This document shows, one piece after another, positions 1 to 11,600 of a DNA stretch of 64,000 nt. How positions within the stretch are numbered: position 1 is the first letter of the stretch; the number at the start of each line of letters is the position of its first letter. The translations under genes and the position numbers were made by a program. Below the pieces are notes generated by a model. It saw only the letters and a program-made list of their open reading frames with translations. It was not told the origin of the DNA and did no database searches. The DNA is from Hydractinia symbiolongicarpus (taxonomy: Eukaryota > Cnidaria > Hydrozoa > Anthoathecata > Hydractiniidae): positions 24,171,001-24,235,000 of the forward strand of contig NC_079875.1 of assembly GCF_029227915.1 (NCBI RefSeq), given 5' to 3'.

Positions 1-266
1 TCCAGGAGGGGCCATGGCGTAGATGGAGAGTCCTAGAGTATTTAATGCTCATTTTGAGCTACGCAGACCCAATTAGAGCCCGCGCTCTACTAGACAACTC
101 CCGGCAACATCCAACGACCCACACAGTGTGCCATCTTCCCAATTTCCCTCACATGGCTTGGGTTAACCCGGGGCTATGGTAACATTCACTCGCCCATGTT
201 GAATCGCCGTCAAGAGGAATCGAACCCCGGTCTCCCGCACAGAGTACGAGAGCTGTAACCACTAAT
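1..266 (-). repeat. tRNA-derived SINE, tRNA-Asp-like head
   Basis: Read on the minus strand, 212-266 contains a near-perfect RNA polymerase III B box (GGTTCGATTCC) preceded by an A-box-like TTAGTGGTTAC. The segment GCGGGAGACCGGGGTTCGA resembles the anticodon/T arms of tRNA-Asp. The anticodon loop is too long and the acceptor stem does not pair, so this is not a functional tRNA. The remaining 1-211 would be the SINE body and runs off the window edge. It differs in body from the three SINEs further on. Confidence 0.6.
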
Positions 267-1902
267 TTTCTCATATACAACATTGTTTCCATAAGAAAAA
301 AAAAACATCTAGTATTTTATATATGTGAGATAACAACCTAATTTATGTATAACACAGTTAATGTTAATAAAAAAGTTAGTTTGTTTTATATAAATGACCA
401 ATCAGAAACTAAAGCTCTTTATATTTCTTAACAACGATTTTTACTTTATTGGTAGCAGATTGAACCAACTCATTGCTGGAGAAAGAAAAGTTTCTTAATT
501 GTTTGCCTTAATTTTTCTTTCTCATACTTCTATTTGTATTCTAACAAGATTGCAGTTTCTTTTACTTTCGGGTATTTTTTTTTATTTGTTTACATATTTA
601 TTCACCTATACTTTATAGTTAGCTAGCTGGCTAAGCTGCCTATTCAGCCACCTAAAGATTTGTATTAGTTTTATTTGCCTCTTACTGTCACGTGTTCTCT
701 AGTCATATAATAATCTTAAAAAAAAACCAATTTTAAGATTCTGGCTACCAACGTAGATGTTGTTAGCTAACATTTCTGATTTTTGTGTTAACTTTGCGAA
801 TCTGATTTTTACTTAGTCGGGAATCACGTCTGTACATGTGTGCAACACTGTTTACCTGGACTAACCGCTCAACCTGTGTTGGTAATGGACTGTTACTTGT
901 GTTTTTGTTTAAACAGAGTCTGCGAGAAAGTTTTTTCAAAAGGGTATTGTCCCTACACGCCTCTTCAACTCTGTTTAACTGTACTAAACGCTTAGCCCGA
1001 TATCACAATTAATTTTTTAACATTTACTGAAACTTATTCCGCGAAATAAAATAATATTGACTAATTGGTTTTGCTATGACGGAGTAACAACGGTTTGTAA
1101 ACTCTGTTTTTATTTCAGCTTTTGCTGCGGGAAAGTTACTTTTTGAAAAATATGTGACAGTTGCAACACTATAATGGTGTATGCGCTTTACTTGATTTAC
1201 GGCATACTGCATACCTGTACTAAAGCACCCACCTGACTGTGTGGCACAGTTTACGACTCTTATTAAGCACTCCTCAGGGCGTTCAACGCATGGTCACACC
1301 TTGACTTGTGGCTTACCCCGGTGTTTCGACGCCGGGTTTCCGGGCTAGTCTATATTATAATACCTGTATACGTCTGTCTGTCTGTCACGCAAAATGGTAG
1401 CTTAGCTGCGCAATGACGAGAAGCACGTAATGCAGTATAAAAAGGGCGGGCAAACCCGTGGATTTTCCACAGGCTAACTACTAGTGTATTTATATAATTG
1501 CAGAAATGATAAACTTTCCACAATAATATGAATACTGAGCAGATAAATTAAAATAATATCTCTAATACTATCATGCACAAGTAATAGAGTGAACCTTATT
1601 CCGTGATCCCGTTCTCTCAAGCCTCTTATTGTTTCCCTGCCTTCGCTTTTTTTGTAATTTTTATTGCAGTCGAGTTGTGCAATGTCTAGAATATGCAATG
1701 ACTTTTCTGAATGACTTTTCAGATACACATTTGCTAGTCAATGTACTACTAATAGGCGGGGGAACATCGAGTCGACTTGAGGTGTATTTTATATAACATT
1801 TAAATAAATAAATTAGTCAAAAAGAACTTATGTATGTGCTATTCCGTACTACAATTTATAGCCGTCAAAGGTAAGATATTGTCTCAAAGGTATTTTTTTT
1901 AG
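267..1902. other. Non-coding stretch upstream of the first visible exon
   Basis: AT-rich sequence without a convincing exon on either strand. It holds one inverted copy of the hairpin/microsatellite element (1349-1485). It may be an upstream intron of the receptor gene, because the first visible exon starts in phase 1 and therefore needs an exon further 5'. Confidence 0.6.
1349..1485 (-). mobile_element. Hairpin/microsatellite element (HINE-like), copy 1
   Basis: In reverse orientation it begins ACTAGTAGTTAGCC, carries the hairpin near GTGGAAAATCCAC, then a GCCC...CC tract, a short GACA repeat and an ending in TATTATAATATAGA. This matches the copies at 9866, 23153, 28628, 28774 and 28937. 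A short 5' hairpin, a tetranucleotide repeat core and no terminal inverted repeats fit non-autonomous Helitron/Helentron derivatives (HINEs). That class assignment is inference. Confidence 0.55.
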
Positions 1903-2625
1903 TTCATGGTGAATTTTCAGAATGGACAGCTTGGTCGAAATGTGACAAAAGTTGCAATTTTGGGACTTCCCGTCGATCGCGCAAATGCGACAACCCAGTA
2001 CCAGCTTATGGTGGCTTAGATTGCTACGGTTCGTCGTTCCAAACAAAAGAATGCAATCCGCAATATTGTCCAGGTAATAAATAAGACTAAAAATAAAAAA
2101 TCCTTTATTTTCCTTATCAACGCAATTCTTCAACAAGATGTCTTTTGTTGCAGAAGCTACTTCTTTTAATTACTTGCAATTTATATATCTTACTTTCTTA
2201 AGCCTAAAATTTGCTAACTTCTGACAAATCAATTGAAATAAAAGCGTGAATTTGCGTAATCAACCAAAAAATATGCATTACTGGGTGCAATTAAAAAGCT
2301 GCGTGCGTAGCAGGAATTCTTTTAAAGAGGTGTATACAGTAGAAATTATTTTTAAAAATTTCTGATTATAACAGTTCCAAGGCGTGTTGCTAGCATTTCA
2401 TATTAAACATTCTTATGTTACCTTGATATTCAGAAAAGTCCCAAAATGTATTTTTAGTTGATGCAGAGGTTGGTGAATGGACAATATGGTCTGCATGTGA
2501 CCAACCTTGTAATGACGGTTGGATGATTCGCACAAGAGAATGCGTCAAAGGAATATATGGCGGCGTAAGAGAGTGTACTGAAAAATTAAAAGAATTTAAA
2601 AGATGCTTCAATAACCCTTGCCCTG
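1903..2625 (+). CDS. Two thrombospondin type 1 repeat exons
   Basis: Exon 1903-2073 encodes a TSP1 module with the hallmarks EWTAWSKCDKSC, an RRSRKC strand and a closing KECNPQYC; exon 2458-2625 encodes another with GEWTIWSACDQPC, RTREC and CFNNPCP. Both carry the six cysteines of the fold and the WxxW Trp ladder that can be C-mannosylated. Both start after one codon base and end one base into a codon (phase 1-1), the usual arrangement for shuffled extracellular modules. TSP1 repeats bind matrix proteins and glycosaminoglycans, so this part of the protein should face outside. Confidence 0.85.
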
Positions 2626-5600
2626 GTAGCTGTTATTTCTTATTTATTTTATGAAAAAGAATGGATCACAAACCCTCTCTATAATATATTGTAGATTTCA
2701 CAATAAAAATAAGTACGAGAAGTTTGATTGATGATGACATCTTTTTTATTTTATTTTAACGGATATTTCGTCTTGTTACTACAAGACATTATCAACGTAA
2801 ATTGTTACAATTATCTTACAAGTTTTTTTAAATATAATTTTCAACAACTACATAATACACAGGTGACGTATAAAACAATATTTAACAAAACATAACCGAA
2901 ATCTTAGCGACTCAAAAATTATATTGGAAGGCAAACTTCTTCTTAACGTTCCGATTGATTTACGTAGTTCTTTCTTTAAACCCTCAGTTTGGATAATGAT
3001 ATTGGCGATTTTAAATTTCACTGAGTATATACCGACAAAGAAAGTAATTTTTGCATTCTGTTTGAAGTTTCTGAAAGCTAAATAAAGTTATTTAACATAT
3101 TTTCCGGTTTTTATGTGGATCGCATAAAAAATTGCCAAAAATTGCCCGAAAATCCATTTCTTTTCAATTTTTAGGTAAAATCCGACAAAATCGGGAAATC
3201 GGAATAATCATGTGTCCAGATTATGCAAAATGATTCTTCTTAATAAAACAAAGTTGTATTGCAAGTTTGAAGTTTTAAGAATAATCCTAACAAGAGTTAT
3301 TAAATTTTCCTCATTATAAGGATTTCATAGAGATATTTAGCGGTAGTTTCGAGTAATGGCCAATATCAAAGTCTCTGAAAGGTATAGGACCTAAAAATTT
3401 GGCTTGCAGGTGTCTAATAAATAAATATTGAAATTCAGTGAGTTTCATAGCCATATAACATAGCAATAAGGAGTTATTAAAAAAAGCCGTCAGGGGGTGG
3501 GGTGGGGGGTGGAATCTGCCCCCGGACCGAATAGGGTTAAAAAACGTTCTAAAAAGCTGTACTTTTCATTATATAGGGTCATCATATATAGGGACGCATT
3601 AACCAGTAACAATTTCATTTTCTTTTTAGAGGCAAGGGTCAACTTTAACATCACAATAGACGCCGTTTATCAACCAGAACTAAGTAACACTAATAGTGAA
3701 AGCTTTCGAATTCTTGAAAAGAATATCCAGAACCAGGTGCGGTCTTTTGTTTTGCAATTAATGTTTTAAGTTCTTTGCAGACATCTTTTAACGATCAGCT
3801 AAGGCTTGCATCATTCAACTCGATAAAAACATATCATACAACAAAAAGGGAATACGAAATGTCAGTGGTAAAAATTTAAGTAGAAGGAAGTGTGTTTAAG
3901 ATCGCAGCTACTTTCTCCCTTTAAATAACAATTCTTTTCGTTTTTAATGTGCTACTCCGAAATTATACAATCATATAGTGATGTAGGAGCTATTTCAGGC
4001 TGTTTCAATTTCAACTTTTTTTATGGTGCTAAATTTTTAAGGCAGCCTCTTCTCGATAAAGAACGTAATTGTTGTGTGAGGAAGAGTACTGAAACAGCTT
4101 TCACCTCTCTTTAGGTGCTTTCGATGTACGATGAACAGTTTCAAGATTCAATAGAAGCTGTAATACTCCTGTCAGCTAGGTATGAATATACGATTCGCAT
4201 ATTGCAACGTAAAAACTAGTTAATTAGTCACAATTAAAGAGCTGTCGCATATTTTCGTAGCTGCTAGAACGACAAAACATATTTAATACATAAGTAATCA
4301 TATTTCAAATGTCACTTTTAAAAGTTTTATTTCCATTGGAGATGTTGACAACAGGAAAATTTAAAACACCCTGGAACCTTGTTAGACTTCTTTGAAACAA
4401 GTGTAGCAGATGTCACATATCGTTCATATTATACCCGCTGTTTCAACAAAACATGAATTAAAAGCATATTTCTTCACTCTTAATGCACATTCATTGACTA
4501 ATAAATATATAGTCGTTATTCCGTAGAAAATCCACAGGAACTCCCGGCAGGAATTTATCCGTTGCTTCTTCCAGCTAGCATCCTACTTTATAACGTTAGA
4601 CACACAATGATCATTAAACAATTTGATGGTGTCGGTAAAAAACCTTTAATAAATACCCGCTTTTGTCTTTCGAAATAGCAGAAGTAATATATTTTTATCC
4701 TCTTTGATGCGGCGGGCGCATTCGCGTGTAATTTTAAGGACGGGCAAACGCGTTCATTTTGCAACAGACTAACTACTAGTTATCCTATTAATTAAATTGC
4801 TAATTGTTTTTGTAAGGTGGGGATAAAACGTAACAATAAAAATTACTCACCTGTAAGATTTTCATAATAAAATTAGCAAGTAGCAAATGAGATGTAACAA
4901 AATCCGCTTCGCGCATTACAGGGGCGCATATTGATACAACAAATGACGTTTTAATTCGTAAATTTAGGAAAGGAAGCATAGTGACGAATTTTACCATAAT
5001 TTACAAAAGCCTTGATTCATATCAACTAGTATTTTTACAAGACAGCATTGAGAAGGAAGAAAGTGTCGGCAAACTTCCCTTGATTGAAGGAAAGAGTCAT
5101 TTTTACATTGAAAGCAACGGTATGTAGCGCGTGAATGTGTCTTTTTAAAAAAGTCAAGTTAATAAGAGAGAAATCAAATCTGTTCTCCAACTTTTTATTT
5201 TTTTACTACAAAACATTTTGACAGCCATATTAACTCCATATTCCATACTTCGAATGTTTGGCAAGCCATATTCACATGCATTTTCAAAGAAACGACTCAA
5301 ATTAGTCTTCATATGAGAAAAAGACGGAAAGATGATCAAAAAATAATTTAAGTTCTATTTTAAAATGAAAATAAAAATAATTTTTAATTCAATTAATTTG
5401 AATATCCCTTCCGTGTAGTTCCCCAATATGCACCTACTGGAATCAAACTTAAATCCACGTCGCCAACGTCAATTCAATTATCATGGAATGAAGTTGATAA
5501 TGCAGTTGCATATGTTGTATGTTTTCGCAAGAGGTTACAACTCTCTGAACCATATCAAAGGTATGCAGCTGCGACCTCGCCAGCAATCATATCAAACCTG

Positions 5601-8600
5601 GAACCAAGAACGGAGTATGTATTTAGAATACTTGCTTATAACCATAAAGGTAATGGCTTTCCATCCGAACAGATAGCATTTTCTACTCAAGGCAAAGGTA
5701 TGTAAATGTCTATATATGACTGTTGAAACAACAAGCCTGTACTATTAATATTTTTCAATGGCCATGATTAAACAAGAAGATTGTAATTTATAATATTTCG
5801 CCCCTTTTTATTCAATGGAAGTAATTATCTTCATGTTGATTTCACTCATTAAAATCATTCACGCGTTGCATTTTTTATTTCAACTTAAGACACCTGATTG
5901 GTTAAAAGTATTCAAAAATGATTAAGGCGGGAACTTTGTAAACATCTCATCTCCAACGCATTTTTACTTTCTTTTTTAATTTCTGAAAAAACATGATTTA
6001 ATACAAAAAGCAACATCTAATATCAATTGTAGCTATATAATCAAAAAAAAATTGCATTCTTGTTAAATATCATATTTATTCACTCTCATTAAAACAATGT
6101 TCAACTCAGCTACCCTCATTAAATATGGCTTTACATTGGGCGAATAAGTATTGGATGCAATATCTTCTTTATCAGTCAAATAATGAAAAACGTCTGATGT
6201 GAGGAAGTACCTTATTTACAATTTTGTTTTCAAAGTTTAATATAATTGCAAGAACCAAACGCAAATCCACTTAGGCATGAGAACAATGGAAAAGAGAATC
6301 ATCATTGAGGTTTTTGAAGACGTCTGCAAGGACCTGTCGTCCATACACAAAAAATAGTTTTTTGGAATTCATCAGCATAATTTTGCAGTTAGATGTAAAA
6401 ACGAAACAAAACAAAATGTTAAGTGTTTATACTTTACATGAAGAAGATCTTTCTTTACGCTCCTTTCTTTAGCACCTGATCAAGCACCAACGAATCTCCA
6501 CATCCACAATTTAAATTCAACTTCTCTTTTCCTGGAATGGGACAGACTCTACAAAAATGAAATCCCAATATCTGGTTACAAAATAGTATATTATGACTAC
6601 AACGTAAATTTGTGGATAGATAAAACGGAGGACCATTACGTTTACATTTCCGATCTTACCCCCGGCTTTACGTATGAATTTGAAGTGTGTGCATATAATG
6701 ACGCGGGTGATGGACCGTCTGAACGAATTCTAACTACTATTGTAGGTTAGTAAGCAGGTTATCCTTTAATCTTATCTGATGCGAAGAAAAATGAAATATT
6801 AAGTACTTAAAAGAAAATTCATTTTTTTTCTTCAAATTTTAACCTTATTTAGATTTAGATGTGACTGACCTGGTCAAAGGTAGGGGGCATTATAATGGGG
6901 CGCCAAGTTAAAATTTAAAAGAAAAACCAATTTTTTTGATTTTAACCCAATATACAACAACCTGGATAGGATTAAAGGGGTTTTTTGAAAAGGAAAAAGC
7001 CCCTATTCTATTTTTTTCAAAATGGTTTCCCGTGAATGTGCATCAAGTTTGATCCTCTTTTTCCCTAGGTGGGGTTAGGGGTGCTGTGTGTTCCAGTAAA
7101 TACGGCAATATACGTTTGAGTGATCTCCCTAGGTAAAGTTTCGCAGTCCTGAAACAAAAGCCATTACTTTTTACTTTTATGAGCTGATAAAGAACAATAT
7201 TTAGATGCTTTCTCTTTTATCTGTTGCAGAAAAGCCAATTGTGAAGGTAGAACTTGCTGAATGCAATACCCATAATACTATCACTGTAAAATGGAAACCA
7301 CCAACTGGTAAACAATCAGTAGATGATATCCTTGGATACTTGATAGAATACTACAAGGTGGAGGATGAACAACTGAGAACGGAGGAGAGATACGAGCATC
7401 AGTTTCTTCTTCATCCCCAAATAGCTGAACAAGTTCTACCAAACCTAAATCCCAATACAGATTATCAGATTGATTTCAACATTGTTCAAGATCACTTGGT
7501 GTTTTTGGAGAAAACGTTGACAGCAAGTACGTGTCTTACTATGACACTGTCATAATATATTAACTGCAAGCCCCGTAGTAGAATATATCTACTTTGCTTG
7601 TCACAAAAACACAAACAAAGTACATGAAGGTCTTATCAATTGAAGAAACAACCTATAGTGCCTGGTATAAGTGTGAAAAGAAGTCAGAAAGATATATTCT
7701 TTATATGGCTTCAATATCATTACCTATATTAATACAGCTAGCCTTTTATAGCATAATAAACTAAGTGTGTGAGTGTGAAAATCGAAGTGGCCTAGAAGTG
7801 TACTTTTCACGGACATGTTGTCTTATATCGCAAAGCCGTGCATTATAATAGATAGAGTGTATTTTGCTTTTTTAACTTAGGAAAAGAAGCATCCCAATAC
7901 AGTTATCAGTCTGAATTATGATTTTGCACTTTTCTGCAATATCTGTTTAGGAACATGTCGCTGCCCACCTGTTGTATCCATCAATTATTACATTGTCAAA
8001 CCATACGTTTATCTTGAAGACAACGAGCTCCGTGGAATATTTGCTGAACTTCTTGACGAAATGATTGATTTTGCTTGTGGAGAATGTCCCTGTAAATTAA
8101 ACGTCACAATGACAAGTATTGACAAAGACCGTGATGGAAGAGGGTCACCTGCGCAAAAATCAACCCTTGATAAAGTGATCCGAGAAATAGACCAGTTTAC
8201 GGATCTATCTTTCCCTATAGTCGGACAAAAAACGTTAAAAAATTATTTAGAAAACGAGTATGTTCCATTAGTTGACCACCCAGGTGTAGTGTTTATTACA
8301 AAGGATAAATCAGTCAATGAAGCTGTAGTCAGCATGTTAATGGTAATGTCAAATGTGATTCCGTTGATCGCGTTGAACATGTTGTTCATGGTGGTGGTGG
8401 GAATGTTGATGTGGTTCATTGTATGACTTTGATTGCGCAAGCTATTACTGCATATATAACTGAAGAAAAAGGGTGTGTGGGAGGGGAAAGCGGCATATTT
8501 TTATCCCCTCCCCCCCTCGAAAAAACTTCTGATAGGCTTTCTCAAACTGGAGTATGTCATCAAGAAAACAAAACAGTAGCAATAAATTTCTTGCTAATGT

Positions 8601-11600
8601 CATTTTTTTCTGACAGGTTATCAGAAGATTTTATATGGTATCTGCAATTTGTTAAATAATTTCTGAGTTTTACGCTGTTACAATTTATCAAAATCAAAAA
8701 CATTCAACTTGATGAAACCTCGGCAAAAAATTGATCTTGAAGATTTTTAAATAACTTATTTAAGCCCAACATTTTTTACTGTGATCATCAACTTTGTTGC
8801 AAAATATTGGTTTTCCCTTTTAGGAAGGTTATCATCAGAATGGTCACACTGACTTTTCTGAGAGAATAATAAAAGGTCTGCAAGATTCTATCTACTGGGC
8901 GTTCATTACCCAAGGAACACACGGGTATAGTAATTCTCTGTTAGCGGCTGTTGATATTTTTAACTAACTCTAAAAAGAACCTGTCATAAAATTGATGGCA
9001 ACTGCTCAATCGAGCATGTTCCAATATCTTACAAAATGTATTGGTTGATATTTAGGTATGGTGACTACGTTCCACGTCATTTTAGAAGTAGGCTCCTTGC
9101 CATGGTTTGGATCATAATCGGTTTGGTTTTAACGGCGCTAGTTACAGGTGCTATCGTGTCCGCTATTAGCAGTGTGGAGTATTCCTCACAAAAAAATATT
9201 TATGACACACATGTAAGTGTTATTTTTCTCTAAAAAATTCTGCCAAAAATTATTTTTAGACACTGACCATAGCCAGAAAAAGAATCAGAAAATTTTATGT
9301 TCCTGCCCAATCTGCGATAACCGGGTTTCTTTACATTTTTACTTTATGTTGAATTTTTACTTCACATGCCTTCTCCTTCCCCTTCCCCCTCTCCCCCACC
9401 CTATAGAGAAGACATATTCTTATATTTTTGCTACTTTGTAAATGTAGATTTTTTTTAGATCGGCGCCTTGAACGGGTCGTTTGAAGAAATGTTTGGAATT
9501 CTTAGAAATGGCAAAGTGAATCGAAGTATGTAGACTTTAAGAAGCTAAAATGTTTAAAAAAGTGAGAAAAAAAGTCTGTACAGAGCATAATCTCGCAAAA
9601 TACACTCCCATAAATAAAGAAAAAAAATAGCTTTGCTAAATCATTAACTGTCTAAAACACTACGCTAGGGAACGTAATCTTCAGCCGACCAAAGCTGACA
9701 TAATTTCATCTCTAAAACATGCTATTTCACAAAAGTTTCTTTCTTCAGAGTCACCATTAGCTAGGGGTATATATTTATATCCTCCTAGCTAATAGTGAAG
9801 TAGGCCTCTGCTAATAAAAAAATGACGTGTGCTATTAAAAAATGACGTGTGCTATTATAAAATGACTAGTCGTTGCCTGTGGAAAAATCCACGGGTTTGC
9901 CCGTCGTTTATATTTACCCGCCGCAACAAAGTGGATAAAATATGTCGCATTTGATATTCGTGTTTCCGTAACATCATTTTCTAACTCGGCTGGGGGTCCG
10001 CGCAGAGACAGACAGACGACGGCTATTATTATAGAGACGTGTGCTATTAAAAAATGACGTGTGTTATTAAAAAATGACGTGTGCTATTAAGCAATGACGT
10101 GTGCTATTAAAAAATGACGTGTGCTATTAAAAAATGACGTGTGTTATTAAAAAATGACGTGTGCTATTAAGCAATGACGTGTGCTATTAAAAAATGACGT
10201 GTGCTATTTAAAAATGACGTGTGAATTAGAAAACATGTAATGTGGAAGCATGTCATCAAACTACTCACTTTACCTGCATGTAATATTTTAACCTGTGCAG
10301 TTACTATTTTTATGTAGAAGCGGTTTATACATCAACTTCACAGCTTGCGGATGCGTTGATCGACGGGGAAATAGATGGTATTCTAGTTGACGCTTACACA
10401 GCCGGGAGTAACAGGGAAGATTTTCAACGCCCTAACTTACGCCCGACAAAAATGTTAAAATACCCTAGAACGTATGGATTCGTAGTGTCTGGTGATCTGA
10501 AAAACGTGGCGAATGCAATGAGAGACTTTATTCGAATCAATGAAAAACGCATATTAGACAGTCTGTCAATGAATACTCATTTGATGGAGGTAAAGAATGT
10601 GTTTGTTGTTGTTTTTCTTCTTACTAACTTACTAACTTTATAGACACAACACTACATAATACTCACGTTAAGAGGGTCTTCTAAGGATATTAAAAATTGG
10701 TCCAATTTAGCAAATGTTCCACTTAAACAAATATACTTAAAAAAGAGAGATTATGATGAAGAGTTCTAAAGGTACCGCTTACCGAAAGTTGATGCAGCTT
10801 GTGAGTAGTAGCGTGAGAAAAGGCAAAGGTAAAGAGATTTTGTAAAAGTATTTGTGCTTTTTCAACGCAATGTATTTATTCGTATTCATTTTTCTATCTC
10901 CTGTGTCAAAAGTCATTGCACTGAAGTGCCATTTAAGCAGAGTGTTTTGTGTCACTAAACGAAAGTTCCACTTACCCGGCTTATGTTTTTATTTAGTAAG
11001 GAAGTTCATGGGAGCGAGTTCCACTTATCCATGATTTCTCTTAATGCAAGTAGTAGTTAGAACATTGCTGGCTTTACCTTCAACTTTCTTATCTTGATAG
11101 ATATGGAACTAAATATCTTTGCGTAGCTTATTTAATCCACCGACTCCTAGATTCTATGCCTCTTCTTATTACCAATTTTCCGTCGGGAGATATCAAGTTA
11201 CGTCTTTTATTTAGTATCGTACAACTTACTAACCCCAGTATAATCGTAAGGCATTTTGTCTAGCAAAAACCGGCCCGAAAATAACTTCAATAAAAAGGAC
11301 CTTTTATCGAAAATTAACTCATTAATATTTCACAGTATGGGATGCAGCGATATAATGAAACCCATAATTTTCACGTTATCCAAGATTATTTAAGAACGCT
11401 AGGCGAATATTACAGAAACCGGTTATTAAGTTAAAATTCGTAAAAAAATGAGAAGGAAGGTGTAGCCCTGCTTAAAACAGTATAACATAGGACCAAAAGA
11501 TAGGGTGTGGTCACGTATATTTTGTGTCTAGATAAAACTGAAGTGGTAATTTAAATATTAATCTACATAGGCTTTACTTTTCGTTTCAGCCGGTTTCGTT

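Noticed and set aside
3781-3867. Possible extra exon in the SEA domain
   Set aside because: It has a good acceptor and keeps frame, but without it the SEA helices join naturally (NIQNQ followed by VLSMYDEQF); its encoded sequence does not fit the fold.
4922-5119. Longer version of the third SEA exon using the acceptor at 4921
   Set aside because: It would enter in the wrong phase after the donor at 4180; the acceptor at 4967 restores the frame and gives the expected RKGSIVT turn.
10046-10226. CRISPR-like array
   Set aside because: The 20-bp units are directly contiguous without unique spacers; it is a minisatellite in an animal intron.
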